Shown piece after piece: positions 37,053 through 46,175 of a stretch of DNA of 64,000 nucleotides. A model generated the notes under the pieces. It worked only from the letters and a program-made list of their open reading frames with translations. It was not told where the DNA came from and ran no database searches. Made by a program: the position numbers and the translations under genes. Each line of letters begins with the position of its first letter. Position 1 is the stretch's first letter. Source of the stretch: Hyphomicrobiaceae bacterium (GTDB lineage Bacteria; Pseudomonadota; Alphaproteobacteria; Rhizobiales; Devosiaceae); contig JACKJF010000004.1 of NCBI GenBank assembly GCA_020638095.1, positions 874,310-938,309 on the forward strand. The letters run 5' to 3'.

Positions 37053-38306
37053 CTAAATCACCAGGTCACCAGCACCGATATCGCCAAGATCAACGCCTTT
37101 GATGAGTACGAACGTTCCCTTGAATTCGAAGCCGACCTTGTCGTTGTTCGCCGAGCCAACTTCAAAAAAATGGCTGAGAGCCTGCTTCTTGGTAGCAAAA
37201 CCGAAGCCCTGAAGATCAATCTTGTCACTTCCGTCTTCGAAGTCGTGAACGAAGTCGTCCCCGGCATTGCGCCCAAAGGCAAAAATGTCGGCACCCGCGT
37301 CCCCGAACAGATCGTCATCACCTTTGCCGCCCACCAGCGTGTCCGCGTCGGCGCCACCGTGCAGGCTGTCGTCACCCGCGCCCCCGCGCAGCATGTCGGA
37401 ATCCGCGTCACCGTAAAACCGGTCGTCGGCCGCCGATCCGATCAGCGTATCGAGCCCCGCGCCGCCCTGCACGGATGACGCAAATCCGCCCGCACGGCCA
37501 GTGTAGAAATCATCGTTGGCATCAAGCATCACCGCGCCTTCGATACGACCCGAATTGACGATGGTATCGACACTGGACGACCCGAGAATGGCACTGGATT
37601 CCCCAAAAATAACGCCATGATTATTGATCGTTAGCCCGCCGCTGTCCGATCCATCGACACCATAGTCGGCAGAAGATGTTGCACCGATCTGTCCGTCGTT
37701 CCTCAGCGAAAGGATCGCCCCCCCGTCTGCCAGCACACCCGTGCCGCCGCTCACCGTTCCGTAATTGTGAATGGTCGCGACCGTCGGGTTGACGGTCTTT
37801 TCAACATGTATGCCTGCACTCGAAACGCCACCGCTGACAGTGCCGTGATTGTCGATGGTGAAGCCATTGGTGTTCGACAGATAGATTCCATCGCCATCCG
37901 AAATGCTGGCAATCGTGCCGTAGTTGTTGACCACGCTCGTGTAAACCGAACCCGAGTTCATCGCCGTGAATTTGGCGCCAATCTCTCCGCTGATCACGCC
38001 CCAGTTGTTGACGGCCACGCTGGCGGAATCGAAGCGGATTCCGGCGCTGCCGTCCGCGAAGGCAGTTATCGACCCGCTGGCGCCGACCGTCAGAAAATTG
38101 ACGCCGGACATGATACTGGCCCCAAAGCCAGTAACGTTCGCAACGACTCGCCCCTCCACGACAAGCGTGAGCTCGTCTGCGGAATTGCCTCCCGAGCGCA
38201 GGACGCCGATATTCCCATTGACCAGGATCGTGCCGTCGGGCCCGAGATAGTAGCTGTCGCCCGAGGCCAGCAGCACTGTCGACGTGTCGTCCGCCAGAAA
38301 TGTCAT
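37053..38306 (-). CDS. RTX-type calcium-binding protein with beta-helix N-terminus (RTX2)
   Basis: This 417-residue protein has the same layout as RTX1. It has an N-terminal repeat region with NxGVISGEIG, NHGTVSGGVS and NYGTVSGGTG turns, then RTX nonapeptides GGAGDDSLHG, GGADADTLVG and GKGDDDLFGD. The C-terminal shared domain follows (IFAFGRNAGDDFVHDFEDGS, KQALSHFFEVGSANNDKVGF). The ATG at 38306 has GGAG 7 nt upstream. A terminator-like hairpin ends only about 14 bp before the start codon, an odd place for a gene with its own promoter. Secretion by a type I system encoded elsewhere is inferred. Confidence 0.85.
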   Translation of the reverse strand: MTFLADDTSTVLLASGDSYYLGPDGTILVNGNIGVLRSGGNSADELTLVVEGRVVANVTGFGASIMSGVNFLTVGASGSITAFADGSAGIRFDSASVAVNNWGVISGEIGAKFTAMNSGSVYTSVVNNYGTIASISDGDGIYLSNTNGFTIDNHGTVSGGVSSAGIHVEKTVNPTVATIHNYGTVSGGTGVLADGGAILSLRNDGQIGATSSADYGVDGSDSGGLTINNHGVIFGESSAILGSSSVDTIVNSGRIEGAVMLDANDDFYTGRAGGFASSVQGGAGLDTLIGSAADDRFYGDADSDMLRGGAGDDSLHGGADADTLVGGKGDDDLFGDAGADIFAFGRNAGDDFVHDFEDGSDKIDLQGFGFATKKQALSHFFEVGSANNDKVGFEFKGTFVLIKGVDLGDIGAGDLVI

Positions 38307-38319
38307 CAATTGTCTCCGC

Positions 38320-38342
38320 AAAAAAAGCCCATCGCCCGGGCT
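38320..38342 (-). terminator. Terminator-like hairpin immediately upstream of RTX2
   Basis: On the minus strand AGCCC and GGGCT form a 5-bp stem with a 7-nt loop, followed by seven T. It ends about 14 bp before the RTX2 start codon, which leaves no room for a promoter in between. It may terminate the RTX3 transcript or attenuate RTX2. Confidence 0.5.
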
Positions 38343-38440
38343 CGGCAATCCGCGGAAATATGACGAAGATATCTGAAAAATCGGCAAATGACCGGCACAG
38401 ATTCAGGTGCCGGTGCGACGTCTATCCAAGTGCAATTGAG

Positions 38441-39615
38441 CTAGATGATCAGGTCCGATGCGGAAATATCTTTGAGATCAAGTCCGAGAATAATGATCGA
38501 CGTTCCGTGGGCCTCGAAACCTACCTTGTTGTCGTTTGTACTGCCGATTTCGAAGAAGAACGATAGAGCCTGGGCCGCTGTCTTGAACCCGAAGGCGCTG
38601 AGATCGAGTTTGTCGGTATGGTCCTGGAAGTCGAACACAGTGTCGTCGCCCTGGTTCCGTCCGAAGTGGAAATAGTCCCGGCTTCCGCCACCCGTCAGTC
38701 CGTCATCGCCACGTCCACCGTAGAGGTGGTCGATGCCCGCATCGCCCGAAAGCGTGTCGTCGCCATCCCGACCGAAAACACGTCATTGTCGGCGCCACCG
38801 CTCAGAACATCGTCATCCGCCGCGCTCCCCCAGAGCGTGTCGCCGCCGGCCTCACCGTTCACTGTGCCATCCACCTGTTCATGCCCGCCGCGAAACGTGT
38901 CGGCACCACCACCAAGCATCAGGTCGCCGGAAATGAAGCCAAAGTTCTTCACGACATCATCCGTCAGCCCGAGCGCGATGGCATGGACGCCTCCGAAGAT
39001 CGAACCTGTGTTGATCAGCGTCGTGGCGGCCGTCGAATTGGTTGTGTTGTCAATGCCGGTGGCGGTGGCATGGATTTCGCCCGAGTTCACGATCCGCCCG
39101 TCACCACTGGCGAAATGGATGCCATTGGCGCCGAATAGGGCGCCACTGTTTGTGATGGCGGCGCCGGTGGCCGCCTGAAGGTGGATCGCGTCGGCGCCAA
39201 GACCCCAGATCGTTCCGGAATTGGCGATGGACGCGCTCGCCGCCGTGGTTAGCGATATGCCGGTCGTGCCTTCGATCAGGCCCGAATTGTCGACGATCGT
39301 GTGCTCCCCAGCTATGGCAACGCCAGCGAAGGACGATGTCGTGCCGGCCATCGACCGGACGATGCCGGTCTCGCCGACCTGCACCAGGTGGTTTGGGTCA
39401 GCGATATCCCGCGCGAGCGAAATACCCGACCCGCCGAAAGCGGCAACCGTTCCGTCGACATAAACCCGGTTCTTGTAGCCGTCGCCGCCGGGGATACTGG
39501 AGACTGCGGCGCCTCCATCATACGAGACGATAACGCCCAGCGGAACGTAAAGACTTGAATCAAGGCTGATTCCCGCCCCGCTGGTGGTGGTAGTCGCTAT
39601 GGCATTGACCGACAT
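38441..39615 (-). pseudogene. RTX-type protein gene interrupted by a frameshift (RTX3)
   Basis: The upstream part encodes about 280 residues of beta-helix repeats and the first RTX nonapeptides (GEAGGDTLWGSAADDDVLSG, GGADNDVF). The frame then breaks at a run of four T (plus-strand A at 38775-38778). In the neighbouring frame the expected sequence continues without a stop, as FGRDGDDTLSGDAGIDHLYG and the shared C-terminal domain (YFHFGRNQGDDTVFDF to SASDLII). Restoring one base would give a protein of about 390 residues. The sequence cannot say whether this is a real pseudogene, slippage or a sequencing error. A hairpin at 38391-38414 follows its end. Confidence 0.75.
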
Positions 39616-39737
39616 TTGAAGCCCCTCCGCTTCATTGCGAAATGGCTGAATTTACTGCCACCGCTGACCGCCAGCAATTCACGAATCGGCCTTGGCGCGG
39701 CGGATTTGAGCAATGAGTGACGGCTGAACTCTGGGGT

Positions 39738-40769
39738 TCAGGCGTCGGGCCAATGCGTCAGAAGTCCGTCGACGACCTGAAGCGCGGCGTCGATATCCTT
39801 CTTGCCGACATCGAGATGCGTAACCCAACGCTGATGGCCGTAACGCGAATGCACGCCGATGCCGTTTTCCCTCAACTGGTCGTCGAACCGCTGCGGATCA
39901 CCTTCGACCACTGTCACGAACACCATGTTGGTCTGAACCGGTTCGACCTTGAGCTGAGGGTACTGCGACAACCCTTCGCCGAGCCGTTTTGCGTTTTCGT
40001 GGTCTTCGGCGAGCCGGTCGATATTGTTTTCGAGCGCATAAAGCCCCGCCGCGGCGACAATTCCCGCCTGCCGCATGCCGCCGCCGAGCATCTTTCGGAT
40101 GCGCCGCGCCCGCTCGATCAGATCACGTTGTCCGACGAGGACCGAGCCAAGGGGCGCGCCGAGGCCTTTGGACAGACAGACCGAAATCGTATCGAAATGG
40201 CTGGCAATCTGTTGTGCACTGACACCGCCCGCCACCACCGCATTGAATAGCCGCGCGCCGTCGAGATGCATGCCGAGCCCATGCTGCCGCGCCAGCGCTT
40301 CGGCCTTTTCGATATAGTCGAGGGGCAAAACCTTGCCCCCGATCGTGTTTTCGAGCGCCAGCAGGCGGGTACGCGCGAAATGGATATCGTCAGGTTTGAT
40401 CGCGGCAGCGACCGCCTCCAGCGAAAGTGTCCCGTCCGGCTCGTTTGGAATGGGCTGCGGTTGAATTGACCCGAGCACCGCCGCCCCGCCCGCTTCGTTG
40501 ACATAGCAATGGGCCGCCATGCCGGCGATATATTCGTCGCCGCGCCCGCAATGGCTCATCAGCGCGGCAAGGTTGGACTGGGTTCCGGACGGCAGGAACA
40601 GCCCCGCCTCCCGCCCCAGCATCGCCGCCAGCGTCTCCTGCAGCCGGTTCACGGTCGGATCGTCGCCGTAGACATCGTCGCCGACTTCGGCCTCGGCCAT
40701 GGCCCGCCGCATACCCTCGCTGGGCTTCGTCACCGTGTCGGAACGGAAATCGTGCGCGATCCACGTCAT
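39738..40769 (-). CDS. ltaE: Low-specificity L-threonine aldolase family protein
   Basis: This 343-residue PLP enzyme cleaves L-threonine or allo-threonine to glycine and acetaldehyde. It has FRSDTVTKPSEGMRRAMAEA at the start, EVGDDVYGDDPTVNRLQETL, PSGTQSNLAALMSHCGRGDE and HLDGARLFNAVVAGG. The PLP-binding Lys lies in VCLSKGLGAPLGSVLVG. The ATG at 40769 gives the canonical MTWIAHDFRSDTVT. It sits between RTX3 and RTX4 in the same orientation. It is probably unrelated in function to the RTX genes and may be a passenger or flank of their duplications. Confidence 0.93.
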   Translation of the reverse strand: MTWIAHDFRSDTVTKPSEGMRRAMAEAEVGDDVYGDDPTVNRLQETLAAMLGREAGLFLPSGTQSNLAALMSHCGRGDEYIAGMAAHCYVNEAGGAAVLGSIQPQPIPNEPDGTLSLEAVAAAIKPDDIHFARTRLLALENTIGGKVLPLDYIEKAEALARQHGLGMHLDGARLFNAVVAGGVSAQQIASHFDTISVCLSKGLGAPLGSVLVGQRDLIERARRIRKMLGGGMRQAGIVAAAGLYALENNIDRLAEDHENAKRLGEGLSQYPQLKVEPVQTNMVFVTVVEGDPQRFDDQLRENGIGVHSRYGHQRWVTHLDVGKKDIDAALQVVDGLLTHWPDA

Positions 40770-40864
40770 CTTGGCTCTTGCTCCTGCAACCGGCCCAAGG
40801 TTGACCCATGCCGGCGCGCGCCGCAACGGCATTTTGGCAGCCTTGGGCCCGCTTTCGGTCGTGG

Positions 40865-42022
40865 CTAGACCAGAAGATCCGAATGGCCGATATCGGCGAG
40901 ATCCGCGCCTTTGATCAGGATATGCGTGCCCTTAAAGTCGAACGAAACCCGATCGTCGTGCGCGCCTCCTACGTCCGAAAAGTGCGACAAAGCCTCGGCC
41001 TTCGAGTGAAATCCGAACGCACGGAAACTCAGCCGGTCGATCCCGTCCGAGTAGTCAAAGACCGTGTCGTTGCCCGAATGGAGCGCAAAAACGAACAGGT
41101 CGTCGCCGCCACCGCCAAAAAGCGCATCATTTCCGCGCCCGCCAGCAACGACGTCGCTGCCACTGCCGCCGGCAAGACGATCGTCACTTCCCCGGCCATT
41201 CAGATGATCATTCCCACTTCCGCCGGCGAGCCGGTCGGCATGGCCCCCGCCTTTCAGCACATCGTTGCCCGAGCGCCCTTCGACCCAGCCGGAAACCCTT
41301 CCACCCTCGCCCTGATAAAGATCGTTGCCCCGCGATAGGTTGACGTCGCCACCGATCAGGCCAGAATTGTAGACCTTGTCACGCCCCTCGCTTGCCCACA
41401 CGGCCGGTCCGTGCGAACTGATGATCTGACCCGAGTTGAACAAGCGCAGGCCGCCGTTTGGCGCGGTGCTGGCCAGCGAACTGGTCAACGGAATCATGGC
41501 GGGCGTGATCCAGACATCGATTGCCGTTACATCCGAGACCATCTTGCCTGCGTTCCGGATGACCGCCCGGCTGCCTTCCTCGAGCTCGACGGAAACGGCG
41601 CTGTAGCCGCCAAGAATCGCGCCTGTATTGCTGATTTCGATCAGTGCGTTGCCCCCGGGCCCGGAACCGCCGCCCGCCGCCCACACATAGATGGCGTCTT
41701 CGAAACCCGAAATCACGCCAGCATTGTCGATCGAAGCAAAAGTCGAAACCACCGCGTCGATGCCGGTACTGCTTGCCGTAAGACTGCCGGACCGGGCCAA
41801 ACCGACGAGCATGACATCCCCGTCGAAGTAGAATCCGTCGACATATCCATAGGGATCCTGCGCCGAAACAGACCCGATGATCTGCAGCGAGTTGACGCCC
41901 GAACCAAGAATGGCGTCATCGCCCGTAACCAGCAGTGCACCGTTCTGCCCAACGATGCCGCTGTCGCCATCATCGAGGATTTGAGAAAGGGTTTCGTCCC
42001 CAAAAATCGTGAAACTGGCCAT
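40865..42022 (-). CDS. RTX-type calcium-binding protein (RTX4)
   Basis: This 385-residue protein has an N-terminal region with fewer and less regular NxGxIxG turns (IDNAGVISGFEDAIYVW, ISNTGAILGGYSAVSVELEE). A longer clean RTX block follows (GRSGNDVLKGG, GGSGNDHLNGRGSDDRLAGG, GGRGNDALFGGGGDDLF), then the shared C-terminal domain (FALHSGNDTVFDYSDGIDRL, KAEALSHFSDVGGAHDDRVS). The ATG at 42022 follows GGGAGTAA. It is the most RTX-rich of the minus-strand set. Confidence 0.85.
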   Translation of the reverse strand: MASFTIFGDETLSQILDDGDSGIVGQNGALLVTGDDAILGSGVNSLQIIGSVSAQDPYGYVDGFYFDGDVMLVGLARSGSLTASSTGIDAVVSTFASIDNAGVISGFEDAIYVWAAGGGSGPGGNALIEISNTGAILGGYSAVSVELEEGSRAVIRNAGKMVSDVTAIDVWITPAMIPLTSSLASTAPNGGLRLFNSGQIISSHGPAVWASEGRDKVYNSGLIGGDVNLSRGNDLYQGEGGRVSGWVEGRSGNDVLKGGGHADRLAGGSGNDHLNGRGSDDRLAGGSGSDVVAGGRGNDALFGGGGDDLFVFALHSGNDTVFDYSDGIDRLSFRAFGFHSKAEALSHFSDVGGAHDDRVSFDFKGTHILIKGADLADIGHSDLLV

Positions 42023-42517
42023 CGGTTACTCCCTACGCAACGCGAAAGGCGCGCCCGCCATGGCGGAAACACGCGCCGTTACATGAAGATGCCGGCAAAA
42101 CCCGGCATCGCTCTCTCCGAGCGGCCGCCCGCCCGTTCAAGTCATGTGGCCATAAACCGATCATTAACCAGAACGGGCCGGCAGTCCACCGTAGAGACAA
42201 AACTGTGATCAGTCCGTGTGGTGCGCACTCACCTTGAGACGGCCGGACAGCAATCATGCGCCCCCCCCGAGCCGAGCCATCGCGTGCGGGCCAACCGGTT
42301 TTCGATCACGCGGGAACGTCCGGATTCAAGCCATTTTTCAAAACGGATTGTCGAAACCTCGCCAAAGCCTTATTATTGTTCCCCATCGATGACTTAAGCG
42401 ACTGATTTCGTCGCGATCCTTTCGCGCCCAACGACTTCACTACCTTGACGTCGATCTACCCCTCGGGGCGTCAAATGGTTTGGCGCCAAGGGATTGCTGC
42501 GAAAGGCAACTGCATCA
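42023..42517. other. Intergenic region with cold-shock gene leader
   Basis: 495 bp without a supported gene. The right part is the promoter and long leader of the cold-shock gene. The leader contains an inverted repeat TTGACG/CGTCAA (from 42445) enclosing CCCC/GGGG, and a TTGGCGCCAA palindrome near 42480. The left part holds the RTX4 upstream region, with nothing else recognisable. Confidence 0.55.
42348..42376 (+). promoter_or_regulatory. Predicted promoter of the cold-shock gene
   Basis: TTGTCG is followed after exactly 17 bp by TATTAT. Transcription would begin near 42383, giving a leader of about 135 nt, typical of cold-shock genes. Confidence 0.5.
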
Positions 42518-42730
42518 ATGGCAACCGGCACCGTTAAGTGGTTCAACGGCCAAAAGGGCTATGGCTTCATCCAACCCGATGAAGGCGGCGCGGACGTGTT
42601 CGTCCATATTTCCGCCATTCAGCGCTCGGGCCTCAAGGGCCTCGACGAAGGCCAGAAGGTCACCTACGAACTCGTCCAGGACAAGCGTTCCGGCAAGTTC
42701 GCCGCTGACCAGCTCAGCATCGAGGAATAG
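42518..42730 (+). CDS. Cold-shock domain protein (CspA family)
   Basis: This 70-residue single cold-shock domain binds single-stranded RNA and DNA. RNP1 is [12 protein letters not shown] and RNP2 is DVFVHISAI; the sequence starts [12 protein letters not shown]. The ATG at 42518 gives the canonical N-terminus; a longer in-frame start adds eight residues with no family match. Its long structured leader suggests post-transcriptional control. Confidence 0.95.
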   Translation: MATGTVKWFNGQKGYGFIQPDEGGADVFVHISAIQRSGLKGLDEGQKVTYELVQDKRSGKFAADQLSIEE

Positions 42731-42975
42731 ACCGGCCTCCCGCGCGTGACGGGCAACAGCCCGTCGCGCTGCATGTATTTGCGGTCCGAAAACGCGTCCG
42801 ACCGCGTTTTGCGGAATGGGCTGGTGCCTGGCTCCGAAGCACGTGCTTCGCCGCACACCGCTTGACCGGACCAATGGTCCATAGCAACCTCGCCTGACCA
42901 CGGCCAGATATCGAGTCGCAGAACCCGCTTCCGGTCTGGGTCGACACCCAAGTTGAAGCGGGCCGGAGTATTGAT

Positions 42976-43449
42976 TTGGAAAAGATCCCGATGACCCCGG
43001 AAGGGCATGCCAGGCTCAGCGCCGAGCGTGCCAATCGCGTCGCAGTCGAGCGGCCGCGCATCATCGCCGCCATTGCCGAGGCGCGCGCCCACGGCGATCT
43101 CAGCGAAAATGCGGAATATCACGCCGCCAAGGAGCAGCAGAGCCTCAACGAAGGCCGCATTCTCGAACTCGAATCCATTCTGGCGCTGGCCGACATAATC
43201 GACGTCAGGAAACTGAGCGGCGACCGCGTCAAGTTCGGCGCAACCGTTTCACTGGTCGACGAAGATACCGAAGAAGAAAAGACCTACCAGATCGTCGGAG
43301 ACCCCGAAGCCGACCTGAAGGTGGGCAAGGTCTCCGTTTCTTCGCCAATCGCCCGCGCGTTGATTGGCAAGGAAACGGGAGACGTGGTTGAGGTCGCGGC
43401 GCCTAGCGGCGCCCGGTCCTATGAAATCATCGACGTGAAATTCGTCTGA
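42976..43449 (+). CDS. greA: Transcription elongation factor GreA
   Basis: GreA stimulates transcript cleavage by backtracked RNA polymerase. The 157-residue protein has the N-terminal coiled-coil with acidic tip ([20 protein letters not shown]) and the C-terminal FKBP-like domain ([33 protein letters not shown]). The start is a TTG codon: GGAG sits 7 nt upstream, and the TTG yields [14 protein letters not shown], the family N-terminus. An ATG five codons later would cut conserved residues. Confidence 0.95.
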   Translation: MEKIPMTPEGHARLSAERANRVAVERPRIIAAIAEARAHGDLSENAEYHAAKEQQSLNEGRILELESILALADIIDVRKLSGDRVKFGATVSLVDEDTEEEKTYQIVGDPEADLKVGKVSVSSPIARALIGKETGDVVEVAAPSGARSYEIIDVKFV

Positions 43450-43575
43450 AAGGCCTCGCCAGCGGCCACCGCCCCGACCGAACCACCGCTCCCGGTAGTT
43501 GGATCGCGCCGCCGAACGCCTCATCCCTGCTCCGTCCTGTTGGTGACGGAGAGTACGCCTAGTTTTTGTGCAACC

Positions 43576-43592
43576 GTGGCCGAGTGGTTGAA
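43576..43592 (+). other. Short stretch resembling the 5' part of a class II tRNA
   Basis: GTGGCCGAGTGGTTGAA matches the acceptor/D-arm start of tRNA-Ser or tRNA-Leu, but nothing downstream completes a cloverleaf. It may be a tRNA remnant or a chance match. The rest of the greA-trxB gap holds nothing I can support. Confidence 0.25.
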
Positions 43593-43708
43593 AAGTGCAA
43601 CACTTGCGGCTTCTGTCACCTGCCCCGGCTTGAACGGCAGGCCCTGCGACCCATAATTAGGGTCAATTGGACAAACTGTTCGCGCTTTTGGCGCCGAAAG
43701 GACTATTC

Positions 43709-44659
43709 ATGCACGCAAAGACGATCATCATCGGTTCGGGCCCGGCCGGCTACACGGCCGCAATCTACGCCGCCCGCGCCATGCTCGAACCCATTCTCAT
43801 CGAGGGCCTTCAGCCGGGCGGCCAGCTGACCATCACCACCGAAGTCGAGAACTATCCCGGATTCGCCGATCCCATTGACGGCCCCTGGCTCATGCAGCAG
43901 ATGCGCGCCCAGGCCGAAAATGTCGGCACGAAGATCATCGGCGACCTGATTACCGAGGTCGATCTCGACGTCCGGCCGTTCCGTCTTACCGGCGACGGCG
44001 GCCAGATCTACACCGCCGACACGCTGATCATTGCAACCGGCGCCCAGGCCAAGTGGATCGGCATCGAAAGCGAGGCCCAGTTCAAGGGCTTCGGCGTTTC
44101 CGCCTGCGCTACCTGCGACGGCTTCTTCTACCGGGACAAGAAGGTCCTGGTCATCGGCGGCGGCAACACCGCGGTCGAAGAAGCCCTGTTCCTCACCAAC
44201 TTTGCCTCCGAGGTCATCGTGGTTCACCGCCGCGACGAGTTCCGCGCCGAGCAGATCATGCAGAAGCGCCTGTTCGCCAATCCCAAGATCAAGGTCCTGT
44301 GGAACACCGAACTGGCCGACGTCGTGGGCACCAGCATGCCGCGCTCGGTCACTGGAGCCAGGCTTCGCAACCGCAAGACCGGCGAAATCACCGAGATGGA
44401 TGTTGACGGCATCTTTGTCGCCATCGGCCACGCTCCGGCGACGTCCCTTTTCGAAGGCAAGCTCGAAACCAAACACGGCGGCTATCTCGTCACCGCGCCC
44501 GACAGCACCGCGACCGCCATTCCGGGCGTCTACGCCGCCGGCGACGTGACCGACGACATCTATCGCCAGGCCGTTACCGCAGCGGGCATGGGATGCATGG
44601 CCGCGCTCGAGGCCGAACGCTTCCTTGCCGAACAGCAGGTTCGGGAAGCCGCCGAATAA
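43709..44659 (+). CDS. trxB: Thioredoxin-disulfide reductase
   Basis: This 316-residue FAD-dependent enzyme reduces thioredoxin with NADPH. It has the FAD site [20 protein letters not shown], redox-active CATC in [20 protein letters not shown] site [20 protein letters not shown] and the C-terminal FAD motif [20 protein letters not shown]. The ATG at 43709 follows AAAGGA. Its TAA overlaps the ATG of the LysR gene (TAATG), so the two are coupled. Confidence 0.97.
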   Translation: MHAKTIIIGSGPAGYTAAIYAARAMLEPILIEGLQPGGQLTITTEVENYPGFADPIDGPWLMQQMRAQAENVGTKIIGDLITEVDLDVRPFRLTGDGGQIYTADTLIIATGAQAKWIGIESEAQFKGFGVSACATCDGFFYRDKKVLVIGGGNTAVEEALFLTNFASEVIVVHRRDEFRAEQIMQKRLFANPKIKVLWNTELADVVGTSMPRSVTGARLRNRKTGEITEMDVDGIFVAIGHAPATSLFEGKLETKHGGYLVTAPDSTATAIPGVYAAGDVTDDIYRQAVTAAGMGCMAALEAERFLAEQQVREAAE

Positions 44660-45558
44660 TGCCCCTTCACGACTGGGACAAGCTGCGCATTTTCCACACG
44701 GCCGCCGAAGCTGGAAGCTTCACGCACGCCGCCGAAAAGCTCAACATGTCCCAGTCCGCGGTCTCCCGGCAGATTTCGACCCTTGAGGAAAGCCTCGGCA
44801 TCAAGCTCTTCATCCGCCACGCCCGGGGACTTGTGCTGACCGAACTCGGCGAACAGCTCTTTGGCACGGTCCACCGCATGTACTTCGAATTGCAGGCGGT
44901 CGAAGGTCAGATTTCCGACAGTCAGGAAGAACCCTCCGGGCCCCTCTCGATCACCACGACGGTTGGCATCGGTTCCACCTGGCTCGCGGCCCGCGCCAAC
45001 GAGTTCACCAGCCTCCACCCCAAGATCCAGCTCGACATCAAGCTCAACGATTCGGACCTCGACCTCGCCATGCGCGAGGCCGACGTCGCCATCCGCCTGC
45101 ATCCGCCAAGCCAGTCGGACATGATCCAGCGCAAGCTCTTCACCGTCCACTTCCACATCTATGGAACCTCCGCCTATTTCAACCAGTTCGGCAGGCCTCA
45201 GTCGGTCGAGGATCTCGACCAGCACCGCATAATCACCTTCGGTGAACCGGCCCCGTCGCACCTTGGCGACATCAATTTCCTCGAACGAGTCGGCCGGCCC
45301 GACAACGATCCGCGCCGGGCGCAGCTCCGCGTCAACGCGATTTCGGGAATGGTGCAGGCGGTGCGCGCCGGCACCGGCCTCGCCATGCTGCCCGACTACG
45401 TGCTCGAAGGCGCTGACGAACTCGAAGCCGTTCTTCCTGAAATCCGCCTGCCGGAATTCGACACCTATTTCGTCTATCCGCCGGCCTTGAAGAACTCCAA
45501 GCGCGTGCACGTTTTCCGCGACTTTCTCGTCGAAAGCGCCCGCAAGTGGTCCTACTAG
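44659..45558 (+). CDS. LysR-family transcriptional regulator
   Basis: This 299-residue regulator has a winged HTH at residues about 1-65 (FHTAAEAGSFTHAAEKLNMS, QSAVSRQISTLEESLGIKLF) and a periplasmic-binding-like effector domain. The start is set by overlap with the trxB stop. The effector and targets are unknown; the coupling to trxB suggests a redox link, but that is inference. Confidence 0.9.
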   Translation: MPLHDWDKLRIFHTAAEAGSFTHAAEKLNMSQSAVSRQISTLEESLGIKLFIRHARGLVLTELGEQLFGTVHRMYFELQAVEGQISDSQEEPSGPLSITTTVGIGSTWLAARANEFTSLHPKIQLDIKLNDSDLDLAMREADVAIRLHPPSQSDMIQRKLFTVHFHIYGTSAYFNQFGRPQSVEDLDQHRIITFGEPAPSHLGDINFLERVGRPDNDPRRAQLRVNAISGMVQAVRAGTGLAMLPDYVLEGADELEAVLPEIRLPEFDTYFVYPPALKNSKRVHVFRDFLVESARKWSY

Positions 45559-45671
45559 CCAACTGGGTCCAACTGCGACAATAGAGCCCAAACCCGCCTC
45601 TAAGGCTCTGGAATCTTTATATATTCACTTTTGGACATATATCAGAAATGGCGATTCTGGCCGAAGCGCCC

Positions 45672-45700
45672 CTTGCGGACTCACCCGCCCCTTCCTAAGT
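45672..45700 (+). promoter_or_regulatory. Predicted promoter of the first small RNA
   Basis: CTTGCG and CTAAGT are separated by exactly 17 bp, close to CTTGAC-N17-CTATAT. The predicted start is near 45707, just before the first hairpin. Confidence 0.45.
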
Positions 45701-45706
45701 TCAGCT

Positions 45707-45808
45707 TCGACGCAAGTGCACTGTCCCTCCTGGCACTTGTGGTGTCCCTCCTGCAGGGCGCAAGCCCTGCAACTGGCCCCGATCGGCAATCCCGATCGGG
45801 GCCATTTT
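45707..45808 (+). ncRNA. Putative small RNA with anti-Shine-Dalgarno loops (sRNA1)
   Basis: About 100 nt with three elements. Hairpin CAAGTGC/GCACTTG has loop ACTGTCCCTCCTG. A single-stranded TGTCCCTCC is followed by the hairpin TGCAGGGC/GCCCTGCA with a GCAA tetraloop. The terminator is a 12-bp stem GGCCCCGATCGG/CCGATCGGGGCC followed by TTTT. The two exposed CCCUCC motifs can pair with Shine-Dalgarno sequences. Layout and motifs resemble the alphaproteobacterial cuckoo/alpha-r14 small RNAs. No ORF of note is present. Ends are predicted, not measured. Confidence 0.62.
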
Positions 45809-45939
45809 CACGTCCGGCGCAGGCGTCAGCGAGCGTTCAGAACGCCTTCGGGGTAGCACCGAACCATGCGCTGGATGCATGGCTGCCATGAACAGCCGCC
45901 TATTGTTGACCGTTTGGTAAAAAGGCATATTGGTCACTG

Positions 45940-46129
45940 TCTGGTGGACGCGTCCCCTTCTCCTCCTCCTAGCGGGACTTCGGAAATCTGACCCGAGCAC
46001 TGATTGATCTCCTCCTCCCTCAATCCGTGCTCACCCTGGATGGCCCAATCCTCCCTCTGGTGTCCATCCAAACTGGAAATTCGGGCTTTGCCCGTTTCGA
46101 GGCTCCACCTTCGTGTGGAGCCTTTTTTT
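45940..46129 (+). ncRNA. Putative small RNA with anti-Shine-Dalgarno loops (sRNA2)
   Basis: About 190 nt beginning after a GTTGAC-N17-TATTGG promoter-like pair (45905-45933). Hairpin 1 is GTCCC/GGGAC with a loop containing CTCCTCCTCC. Hairpin 2 is GAGCAC-T-GATTGA/TCAATC-C-GTGCTC with loop TCTCCTCCTCCC. Hairpin 3 is TGGATGG/CCATCCA with loop region ATCCTCCCTC. The terminator is AGGCTCCAC/GTGGAGCCT followed by seven T (46123-46129). Three C/U-rich loops in one transcript is the clearest anti-Shine-Dalgarno design in the cluster. It could also be two RNAs processed apart. Confidence 0.68.
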
Positions 46130-46175
46130 GTCCGCCGCTCCTTGCGTCGCGTGCATGCCTCCCATGTGGAATGGG

